This document shows positions 54,908-64,000 of a stretch of 64,000 nucleotides of DNA, piece after piece. The notes below the pieces were generated by a model that worked only from the letters and a program-made list of their open reading frames with translations, ran no database searches and was not told the DNA's origin. The DNA is taken from NCBI GenBank assembly GCA_965178125.1, contig OZ237772.1, positions 496,001 to 560,000 of the forward strand, in the 5' to 3' direction. The translations under genes were made by a program, and so were the position numbers. Within the stretch, counting starts at the first letter, position 1, and each line of letters starts with the position of its first letter. The DNA is from Bilabrum cf. latius. Its lineage: Eukaryota > Bigyra: Bicosoecida > Bigyra > Bicosoecida.

Positions 54908-57900
54908 ATGCGACTTCATTCCATAGCTCGCCGCATGCAGCCTCACTTTCCAAAACTGCCTTGGAGCCTGGCCAGATACAATGTGAACAACGCCGCCACG
55001 GTCTCGCTCCCACCTCGCCAGAGTAAGCTTGTAACGGCAAACCACTGAGGGTCCATCCCATGTGCATAAGTCAAGTTCTATCTATTTTGCCGTTTTGATC
55101 ACCCCGCAGGATCCCCAATGGCGTCGGCCTACGACCCTAGCACGGAGATGGAGTGGGATGCTTGGTGGTAGCAGCATTTGGTAGCTCCAGGTGCAGCAAA
55201 GCGCATGATTAGTGGTATAGGCGAATCAAATAATACATTTTCAATGCTGCTGCCCCCGCCAAACGTGACTGGGGCGCTCCATGTTGGCCATGCGCTTACA
55301 GTTACGCTACAGGACGCTCTTGCTCGCTGGCAACGCGCGAGAGGTAAGCGGGTAGTATGGGTGCCGGGCCTGGATCATGCGGGGATTGCCACACAAGCAG
55401 TGGTCGAGAGGGAGCTGCTTCGCACCCAAGGCCTCACTCGGCATGATCTAGGCAGAGAAGAGTTCGTGCGGCGCGTCCATGAATGGACCAGGGAGTATGG
55501 TGGGCGCATTCGGCAGCAGATCAGGCGCATGGGGGCAAGTCTCGACTGGAGAAGAGAATTCTTCACGCTAGATGAGTAGAGGAGCAAGGCAGTCCGCAGG
55601 GCTTTCGTCCGCATGGCGCGGTCTGGCCTGCTATACCGGTCCACTCGCAAGGTGCACTGGTGCCCGCACCTGCGCACTGCCCTCTCCGATGCAGAGGTAG
55701 AGCCCACTAGAGTCAAGAACCAGATCCTGCATCTGCCTGTGCCGGGTGGTAACGGTGCAAATGCTGCACATGGCAGTAACAGTGGCACGCGCCCAGTCCG
55801 ACTCGGACTACTGTACTCGATCGGATACCCCCTGGCCCCGGACGCCCTGGCTTTAGTCTAGGACCACCAGGGGTCTGCTGTGGCTGAGTATCACGCTTCC
55901 ATGCAGGACTGGGGCACGGCCTCGTCCCACGAAGAGGGTGCATCTGAGGGCTCAGATAAGCCAGAGACAGAGTCAGGGAGTGCCTTGACACCCAGCGTGC
56001 CTGTCCTCCTAGTGGAAACGACTCGCCCCGAGACGCTGCTGGGCGACGTGGCAGTTGCGGTGCACCCTGAAGATGGCAGGCTCGGTCCGATGGCAGCCGC
56101 GGGGTGCCATGTAGTGCAGCCCATGTCCCTTCCAGGAACAGAGGAGGGGGTACAGGCAGCCATGCAGGCGCTGCGGGAGGGGTTTGCTTCAGGTGGAGCG
56201 GAAGGCATGAAGCGAGCAGCTAATGCTGTGGGGATTCAGCTGGTGCCCATCGTGGCTGACCCAGTTCTAGTGGACCCTGAGCTCGGCACAGGCGCGGTGA
56301 AGGTGACCCCGCACCACGACCCCTCGGACAGGGAGTGCGCCGATCGGCTGGGACTTCCCCTGGGCTCTCCCGTGTACGGGCCGGACGGTGTGGTGCGAGG
56401 TCTGTTCCAAGGCAGCGCTGCTGGGGCCCAGCTGGCGGGGTAGGATCGGCTGGATGCAAGGCAAGGTATAGTGAGGGTATTGCAGGGGTAGGGATTGTAC
56501 TGCGGGGAACAGCCGTGGGAGATGAGCGTTCCTTTGTGCTCCAGAAGCGGGGACCTGATCGAGCCGATGTGGATGCCCCAGTGGCACGTGAGGTGCGGGC
56601 CCCTCGAGTAGGCACAAGAGCAAGGCGGACTCAGAGCAGGCCACGCACAGGTGAGCGAGTGCCCCGGTGCGACAGGTTTGATGCCCCTAGCGCGAGACAT
56701 GGTGAATTCGGGCGCAATAGACATGATGCCTGAGGATGGAGCGAAAGAATGGAACCGCTGGCTGGGAGCCAACCAGGACTGGTGCATCTCCAGGCAGCTG
56801 TGGTGGGGGCATCGTATTCCAGCTTGGGTAGTATGCGATGGTACAAGAGCTGCGCCCATATCATTTGGATGCGGGAGCAAGGCGAGCGGTGGCGAGGGTG
56901 TTGCCCTCAATTTGGATGATGCAGCTCGATAGGCGTGGGCCCGCCGAGGCGTGGTGCTGCAGGCGACAGGCGAGCCCGGCAACGAGATAGATACCACGTG
57001 GCACGCGTGGGTAGTGGCAGAAGATGCAGAGGAGGCACGCGGTCTGTGGGTGGCATTTTGCGAGGAGACATGCATAGGAAGCTCAGCAGGGTTTGGAAGC
57101 GCAGTCCTCGAGCAAGACGAAGACGTGCTGGACACGTGGTTTTCGTCAGGCCTGCTACCCCTGAGTGCTCTGGGATGGCCATGGGCCCCGGGTGAGGTAG
57201 CCGCTGTTGGTGAATCCCTGCATGCTGACTCACAGCTTCCAGGTGTATCCGTACAGGAGCACAAGCATCGAGTCAGGGGCATCGGCGGAGAGTGGGGCTA
57301 GCCGGAGTCCAGCCCTGGGCGAGGGCTAGACTTTCCGCTGGAGGAATTGCCCCCGAGTCACAGAGACATGTATCCGTTGAGCACCATGGAAACAGGGGCA
57401 GACATTCTGTTTTTCTGGGTTGCTCGCATGGCGATGATGTGCGCTTCGGCAGGACCAGATGGGCTCGGGCGGGCAGGAGACGGGGGCAATGCGGCCTCCA
57501 TGCTGCGTCCGTTCAACTAGGTCCTGCTGCATGGGATGGTGCGGGACGGAGAGGGTCGCAAGATGAGCAAGAGCAAGGGCAACGTGATCGACCCCATGCA
57601 CGTGATCCAGGGGCGGCCGCTGGAGGCTATGGTCGAGGACATCGAGCAGAACCACGTGCTGCCGGCCCGGGAGAAGAAGCGGGCCATCAAGGCAACTCGC
57701 AGGGACTTCAAGGATGGGCTCCCGCAGGCAGGCGCGGACGCACTTCGGTTTGCCATGTGCTACCATGCCTCATAGGCTGCTGGGATCAACATGGATGTGC
57801 GACGGGTGCATGAGTTCAGGCTATTCTGCAACAAGGCCTGGCAGTCAGTGCGATTCTCCTTGCAGCATATTGAGGCCGATGCTGCGGCCGTGGGTGCTGC

Positions 57901-59128
57901 GATGGGCGAGAGGCAAGGCCGTGTGGGATGCCTCCCGAGCGGGCTGGGGCTGCCGTCCTTGCCGTTGCCAGAGGCAGGCCCGCAAGCCCTGCCGCTGCCG
58001 AGCCGATGGGTTTTGAGCAGACTGGCGGCCTGCTGCGGGGACGTAGAGACGGGGTTAGAGACATTCAACATGAGCCGCAGCACGAAAGCCTTGCACCGAT
58101 GGTGGCAGCAAGATTTCTGCGACGTCTACCTTGAGTGGTCCAAGCCGGCTCTGTGGGCAGGCGGCCAGGATGCCCTGCTGCACCGAGGCACCCTGGCTGT
58201 TTGCGTGGATGCAGCTGCACGACTGCTGCAGCCCTTCATGCCACATTTAGCCGAGGAGTTCTACCAGCGGTTGCATCGGACAGGGCTTGATGGTGAAGGA
58301 GACACAGCGAAGGGAGCAGGTTGCAAGCTTGATCGGTCCCATAGCCCGGCGCCAAGCGTGGGTCTCGCTCCGTTCCCGACCTTATCCGGTACGTCTAGTT
58401 GCCTAGCCTAGGATGCTGAATGTGCACCATCCCATGGAATAGTTGAAAGGCCTATTTCCGAGTTCATGTCCGCACAGACCGAGAGCAGTTTTGGCTTCTT
58501 GCTCAATGTCGTGGCGGCCGCACGGGGCATGGCTGCAGTCCGCAGCCGCATCCTGGGCGCAGGGAGGACAGAGCCGTCTGCTAGACGATTCCTGCTTATG
58601 GCGGGGAGCCAAGAGCTCGTTGATCTGCTGGAAGAGCATCGATCCGAGCTGGAGTACCTGCTGCGATTGAGGGGGGACAGTGAGGAGGGCGGGGCTGTGC
58701 CCAAGCTGCTCGAGGTGCACCTCGCGGCTAGAGAGGAGGACGGGTCGATGGATAGGCCAGCGGGTCATATTGGTCGACTGGTGGAAGGGGGACAAGGAAT
58801 GTATGGGGGACAGCTTGCTGTGCTAGTGGCTGCCTCGCTCCCCTCTAGCTCCGACATGGGCTCTGATGGCGCGTCCAGTGCACGGGGGTTGCAGGCCGAG
58901 TCCCAGCGCCTGTACAAGAGCAGCGCCAAGCTCCTGAAGCAGATCGAGCAGATTCGCAAGAGGCAGCAGAGGGCCCAGTATCGCGACAAGACGCCCGTGC
59001 GTGTCCAGGAGAAGGACGCTCAGGCAGCTGAGGCCCTCGCGGAGCAGGCCAGCGAGCAGCAGGCACAGGCGGAGGAGCTGCTGGTCGTGGCCCGGGAGGT
59101 CGAGGTCGAAGGGGGCTCGCTGCGGTGA
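54908..59128 (+). CDS. VARS: Valyl-tRNA synthetase with presequence
   Basis: Class I synthetase charging tRNA-Val. Exon 1 54908-55022 encodes a basic leader ([20 protein letters not shown]), intron 55023-55109 (GTAAG...GCAG), exon 2 55110-59128, TGA stop; 1,377 aa. Internal Met at 55118 begins the family start [16 protein letters not shown]. Motifs: [15 protein letters not shown] (HIGH motif, about residue 96), [56 protein letters not shown] (KMSKS, about residue 856), and a C-terminal coiled coil ([16 protein letters not shown]). Eleven TAG codons are in frame. The one at 57773 (YHAS-Q) aligns with the Gln of the family's YTSQG...IN segment. Several family insertions are enlarged by low-complexity sequence. 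Confidence 0.93.
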
Positions 59129-59543
59129 TTGCATCCAATTGAGTGACAATATGACAACATGGCAACAGTTTACGCAACGAAGATTAGCCTAGATCTATGC
59201 CGAATGGATCCGGAATCCAGATTCTAGAATTCATCCGATCCGTCAAGTCGAAAGCACACGTCGGATGTTGCGGTTTGTGGCAGCCTCTTTGCCCAGATGA
59301 TGCATGGATGCACAAGATCCAGGTGTGGACGCAAGTCTGGCTGGCAGATCCTACGTCGGGGCGCTCTGTGTATTTGTTGTGTCAAGTTTCGAGTAGGTCA
59401 AGCAACGAGCACCAAGCAAGCTCAGGTGAAAACCACGTGGCCAGACTCTCGCATGACAACTAGTGTATGGATACGCCCTGCTGCACGCCCAGCAAACTGC
59501 ACGTCCACTACTAATGCAGCGAAGCGATCGGCCAGCTTCGCAC
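59129..59543. other. Convergent intergenic region
   Basis: 415 bp between the ValRS stop and the S28 peptidase stop. AT-richer, with no supported feature. Confidence 0.4.
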
Positions 59544-61567
59544 TCAGAGCTCCGCGTGCTCCTGTAGGCGTGCATCGTGCTGCTAGATCCACTTGCGGAT
59601 GTACTCGAGCTCTTTCTCGCGGACCAGTTTGACCGAGGGCGTGTCAAGTGGGTTGGAGAAGAAGAGGTCCATGTGGTGTCCGCCCACCTGCAGAGGAGAG
59701 GGTACTGGGGCAGCGCGCACAGCATAGAGCATTGCGGCGCAAGGCAGTGGGGAGAGCGGTTGGCAACAACCCGACGATGCCGAAGCACGACTAAAGGCAA
59801 TCTCACCTGGATGTACGACACAAGGTCCCGGTCAAGGCTGATGTTGGCATGCGGGCCCCCGCCCCGCCATGGGTCGTAGGACCCCTGTGAGAAGAAGATG
59901 TTGGAGGCAGCCTGCAGGCGCCTGCCCCCGAAGCTGATCTGCGCCCAGTCCGATCTGGGAGTGACCCCCCACTGGTCCTGGCAGCCCTACGAGAAGGATG
60001 CAAAGTCCCATGGCACGGGCCAAAACATGTCCAGGGGTGGGCCGCTCTGGTTCTGCGGCATCACCATCTCCGTGCAGGCTAGGTAGTCCCACAGCAGCCC
60101 ATCCCGCTGAGTCTCCGGGTTGGGGGCTGCGTCCCAGTCATAGCACGACAGCGATCCGGTGTAGTTGAACCACGCACCCACGGCGTCCGCCAGGCGCTCC
60201 AGCGACTGACGCTGGTCCTTGGGGGCTGATCCATCGCCCACAGCACCCTGACACATGCCCTTGATGGGGAAGGCCGGCAGGATGCCCTGCAGGGTAGAAA
60301 GCGGAGGTGCGGTGCGATGAGAGGGTTGGTGATACTACGCGTGCGCGAGGAAACCAGCAAGCAGACGCAGAGCATCAAATCAAGCGATCTCACTTGGCCA
60401 TTCAGCATGTAGCTGCGATGAAAAACCAAAAGTCAAGGTGAAAGGATGCACAAATGTGGGCAACAGACACAGCAGCAGGGACGGTTCCACACTCCTAATG
60501 GATAGCCCAAGCCTCACCTGCTTGGGTAGGGGTAGCTGCCCATGGCTAGATAGGAGGGTGCGTTGGTGGCCCAGTAAGCCAGGCTAGTTGCATCTCCGGC
60601 GGTCTTGATGGGCTTGCACAGGCGCATGCCCTCGCTGACCTCCTGCCTGCCTGACTCGGTCTGGCCCAGGTCCAGGATGGCCTGAAAGCCTGCGTGCATG
60701 GCCCCTTTGCACCCAGGGACGAATGAGTCCGCCGTGTCGGTCACGATCCCGTTGTAGTAAGAGGGCTCCACGGCGGGGGTCTCGAAGGGGAAGGCCCAGA
60801 TGGGAGCTGAGCCAGCGATGGCGCCGTCGAATTGGGCTGGGTACTTGATGCGCGCCCATGAGGCCAGCATGCCACCATAGGAGCCTCCGAATGCAATTAC
60901 GGCGCTGTCGGGTGCATTCCAGTCTGCTTTCTTGTGCAGCAGCAGCCTGGCGTAGTCAGCGAGTGCCTGTTCGGCGCTCAAGTAGTTGGAGTGCTTGACC
61001 GAGTCCTACGGACTGAATGGGAGGCTCGCACCAAAGTACCGATGCTCGGCGAACACAAGAAGGGCGCCAAACTGTTCGGCATTCTCCCACATGAGACCAG
61101 TGTGGTTGAGACTGCGGAAAATGGCACAGCGGCAGGCGGTATTTATGGATGTACGTCGTGGCTGACTTGACAGCTGGTCAGTCAAAGCCGCCATAGAATA
61201 CTCACTAGAGGGTAACATCAGCCTCATTTCCGGTATAAAACCAGATAGGGCCTCCTTGTTTCTAGAATTGATCGCAAACGAAGACGCGCTGCTTGTACGT
61301 TGTCTACTTCGACCCGGCAGGAACATCAGTGGGCGCCTTCCAAGTGAAGTGGTCTAATGGCTACTCGAACCACTCGAGAGAGCAGTTCTGTGGGCCGACC
61401 GGCGTTGCAATCTTCCCAGTGCCGGCGATGTTTGGGAAAAACTCAGTCGATCTGCTCGGTACCTTTGGAGCTCGATGGCTCAACAGCGGGCGGCTACCAG
61501 TGGCCCATGCAGGTGATAATAGTACTGTAGCTGATGCTACGCTAAAAAAAGTTGAAAAGGTCCTCAT
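59544..61567 (-). CDS. Family S28 serine carboxypeptidase (PRCP/DPP2-like)
   Basis: Lysosomal or secreted prolyl-type peptidase. Five exons: 61567-61206, 61111-60518, a 19-nt microexon 60412-60394, 60286-59807 and 59687-59544; all four donors are GTGAG; TGA stop; 532 aa. Signal peptide MRTFSTFFSVASATVLLSPAWA. Signatures: WFE-Q-PLDHF (Gln = TAG at 61361), GGPIWFYTGNEAD, VFAEHRYFGASLPF, SAEQALADYA, VIAFGGSYGGMLASW (nucleophile Ser about 198), FSQGSYDPWRGGG (Asp about 463), and GGHHMDL (His about 489). Further TAG codons at 61304, 61262, 61006, one in exon 4 (FS-Q-GCQDQWGV) and one near the end. PRCP and DPP7 cannot be separated by eye. Confidence 0.92.
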
Positions 61568-61701
61568 TTGGAAGGTTTGTGGTGCGAATCCTGGCTCGCT
61601 TTAGAAAGCGGAACCAAAGCGCGGCGCCGAAGCTACATAGATCCGGGATCCTTGGATGTCCCAAGTCTACTTCTAAGCTTAAAAAGAAAAAGTCAAAAGC
61701 C

Positions 61702-64000
61702 TTAATCTGCCTGATCATCCTATCCAACTCCGCTGTACAGGTATGCCAGCACTGACCGCGGCACTACCACACTCCCAACAGTACCGGCGTGCAGCCACTC
61801 CGGCAGCAGAGCATCGGGCAGGCGGTGGCACCCGAACCTCGCATACCACTCCCTCGCGTACAGGACCAGCAGCAGCCCCGTGCCCACGATGAGCATCATC
61901 CACACAAAGGTCGAGCTGGTGCCCCTGGCAGTCTTGAGCTGCGCGAAGAACACGCCGGGTCCCCCGAACATGAGGAACAGAATCGGGTAGAAGCACCCCA
62001 TGGCGAACGTCACGATCCACTCGTGCAGCAGATTGGAGATCAAAAAGGTCAGCATCAGCGCGTCAAACCGCGAGAGACCGTCTCCGCCGTGGCGGGCGGC
62101 TGTAGCACCTGCCTTGGGCTAGACTGCTGCCGTGTCCGCCTCCTCCTCCGCCCCGCCTGCGCCCGTGCCACTGCCTCTTACCTGCCGCTTGCCTGCTCTT
62201 TTACCTTTACCTTTGCCCTTTGCCCCCCCACCAGCGCCTCCCTCTTGTGCTATCTCAGCCAGGCCGCCAATGTCTGCCCCCTCGTTCGCTTCGACTTCTC
62301 CGCTCGCCCCTGTGATGGCCCGCCGCCCAGCCTCCGATGTGAACCGCATCAGGTCGAAGTAAATGTACGTGCGAATGTGCTGGCCCACCACCACATTCCA
62401 GAGGCGATAGAACTGTCCAAAAGATGCGGCATTCCACCAGTCCTGCGAACAAGGAAGGACGGGAGCAGAGGCAGGCACGCACACATGCAAGTTGCCGCAA
62501 TGCGGTCCATCCATGTCACACACAAACGGGCGGAAGGCCCCAATAACACAGCCCGCAGGCAGACACTCACACTCGCAAACTGTCCTCGATCTCCGAACCG
62601 CAGCAGCTCGGCCCACATGTTGAGCCACGAGTGCAGCACTCCGTAGAACATGAGCACCAGCAGTAGGGAAGCGGGCAGCATAGAGTGGAAGACGCTGAGC
62701 ACGAACGCCTGCAGATCTCCCGGATACAAAGCAGTGTGCTTGAACTGCGGAGCCACCGCCACCACGAAGAGAAGGTACACGAACCCGACCACCAGTAGGA
62801 AATTGAGGCCGTGCTTTCCCGCCTCGACCCATCTCACGTCGGGTGCCAAGCCGGGGTATCTGTCTCTGTACACGAGCGTGGGCGCGAAGGAGAAATACAT
62901 GTACCTGCCAATTTCTCGTTGCACGTCCCCCACATCGATGCGGGGCACCAGCACGTGCTCTTCCGTGACCCCTTTCTTCCGGGCCCAGCCAGGGATGTAC
63001 CGGGCCAGCGCGCTGTCGCCGTACAGCCCGTACAGCATCTTCTCCCTGAAGTACGCGTGCGCCTTCATCAGAAAACGGGCCATCTCGGCCTGCAAAATCA
63101 CCGCGCTAGGGGGTGGCAGCGGGCTGTCTGCCACGGCCAGGAAGTACAAGCAGACAGCGGTGGGCACCAACACCTGCAGGCCCTGCCCGATGCAGTAGAG
63201 CGGGAGCCACACATGCCAGCTCCAACTGAACCTCCGGACGCCCTGCACCAGCAGGATAGGGAAGAAAGATAGCACAAACTGCGCTACCCAGCAAGGCGCC
63301 ACGACTCCGACGTGTCCGAAGCCCCACACGAGCAGCCCAATGTCCGGTGTCAGGTCCGGCTCCACTGGCACCGCGGTCAGCTGAGAGGCCACCTGGCTCC
63401 ACTGCAGCGCAGGCGCAAGCTGTGCCCCGCCCTCATTCTCCGTGGCATTCAGCCCGTGGGTGGATGCATGCGCCGCCCAAGCCCTCCCCGAGCCCCCGCA
63501 GGCCCAGCCCTGGTCCGATTCCCCCGGCCTCTCCGCCTGCCGCTGCAGCTGAAAGGCCGCCTGCACCACCATGTTGATGCCCAGCCACGCCATGCCTGCC
63601 ACCGCCATGCTGTAGATCGTGCGGTAGTCCCGCCGCCCCTCCAGCATGGTGGTCAGCAGCGAGGCCCGGGGCCGGAAGGCAGGCTGCGACCATGCTCTCC
63701 TCAGCCGGGCCTGTCTGGCCGCTTCCTGCTGGGTCTCGGACAGCTGACTGCCCGAGGCCCGGGGCTCTCTCCTCTCCATGCCCGCATCGTCCTCGCCCAT
63801 GCCCTCCGCGCGGTCCAGCTGCGTCTCTAGCGAGGCTCCCAGGTCGCGCACTGCCTCCGCATGCCTGGCCAGGTCTCCGTGCAGCGATGTGCGCAGGGCC
63901 AGGAGCTCGTCTCGGAGAGAGTCCACGGCGCGCAGGTGAGCATGCACGCCCTAGCGATCCAGAAGGACTCGGGAATCTTCTGCCGTGGTCGCGGAGTTTG
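61702..64000 (-). CDS. SOAT: Sterol O-acyltransferase (MBOAT), 5'-truncated by window edge
   Basis: ER membrane enzyme esterifying sterols (or diacylglycerol) with fatty acyl-CoA. Exon 64000-62571 (continuing beyond the window), intron 62570-62443 (GTGAG...GCAG), exon 62442-61702. The intron falls immediately before DWWNAASFGQFYRLWNVVVG, the SOAT FYxDWWN motif, here QFAS-DWWN, so the FY part is altered to FA. The MBOAT histidine lies in LLHEWIVTFAMGCFYPILF, and EWYARFGC follows. Multiple transmembrane helices are evident (LNFLLVVGFVYLLFVVAVA, ASLLLVLMFYGVL). A Lys/Gly-rich insertion separates the motif from the His helix. TAG at 63951, 62119 and 61720. The frame ends at TAA 61704-61702, the only TAA stop among the modelled genes. 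Confidence 0.9.

Noticed and set aside
61293-61604. Plus-strand gene beginning MYVVYFDPAG
   Set aside because: It is antisense to exon 1 of the S28 peptidase, which carries the signal peptide and the conserved Q-x-LDHF motif.
1-64000. Widespread pseudogenes or a decayed region
   Set aside because: The interruptions are only TAG, never TAA or TGA, and frames, motifs and codon bias continue without indels. Decay would produce all three stops and frameshifts.
1-64000. UAG as pyrrolysine, Leu, Tyr or Glu, or programmed readthrough
   Set aside because: Conserved-column evidence points to Gln in at least five independent families. Tandem TAG TAG and 14 per gene are incompatible with rare readthrough or a rare amino acid. 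Glu would fit a few ValRS sites but not the xylulokinase, AsnRS, Q-motif or S28 sites.
1-64000. A phage with the TAG = Gln code (crAss/Lak-type)
   Set aside because: The genes are eukaryotic (RP2, RPN10, SOAT, HSF, CCDC12) with spliceosomal introns and signal peptides. No phage gene was seen.
1-64000. tRNA genes, including a CUA-anticodon tRNA-Gln
   Set aside because: I scanned for B-box-like GTTCGA sequences. The hits were in coding sequence and lacked a cloverleaf by eye. The suppressor tRNA must lie elsewhere if the code call is right.

Overview
This is nuclear DNA of a eukaryote with GC-rich coding sequence and AT-richer spacers. Genes lie on both strands with little clustering by strand, and at least twelve of them carry short spliceosomal introns, mostly with GTGAG donors and GCAG acceptors. 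RP2 (an ARL3 GAP tied to cilia), PARL, SOAT, RPN10, HSF, DDX56, CCDC12, XRRA1 and two aminoacyl-tRNA synthetases with presequence-like N-termini indicate a unicellular or simple eukaryote that probably has cilia and aerobic mitochondria. I see no plastid gene and cannot name the lineage.

The key to the window is the genetic code. Almost every gene is interrupted by in-frame TAG codons, about a hundred by my hand count, while the reading frame, codon style and homology continue through them. Wherever a strong family consensus exists, TAG falls on a conserved glutamine: the Q-motif Gln of a DEAD-box helicase, the Gln after ERFTGN in xylulokinase, the Gln after the FF of AsnRS, a Gln in ValRS, and the Gln before DHF in a family S28 peptidase. 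The gene models end at TGA, with one at TAA, and none ends at TAG. The inferred code is UAG = Gln with UGA and UAA as stops. Under the standard code this region looks like dozens of broken ORFs; under the new code it resolves into 25 largely complete genes.

Layout. 0-13.4 kb: DDX56/DBP9 helicase (-), a secreted orphan (-), a TSP1-domain secreted protein (+), the splicing factor CCDC12 (-), a paralogue of the secreted orphan (+), and RP2 with a long extension (-). 13.9-20 kb: a small membrane-anchored protein and a 1,781-residue mucin-like type I membrane glycoprotein (both +). 20.4-33 kb: PARL rhomboid (-), RPN10 (-), xylulokinase (+), a VHS-like protein (-), xylose isomerase (-) and XRRA1 (-). 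The two xylose enzymes sit about 2 kb apart and together convert xylose to xylulose 5-phosphate. 33-44 kb: an FG-GAP-type secreted protein (+), a 1,335-residue HSF (+), a secreted beta-rich protein (-), a UPF0488-domain protein with a Pro-Ala repeat (-) and a Lys-rich protein (-). 44-64 kb: AsnRS with a GST-like domain (+), a Cys-rich polytopic membrane protein whose CDS begins ATG TAG TAG (-), a kelch membrane protein (+), ValRS (+), an S28 serine peptidase (-), and the 3' part of a sterol O-acyltransferase (-) that runs off the right edge.

All protein lengths below assume UAG = Gln. Splice sites were read by eye from consensus and homology. No database search was run.
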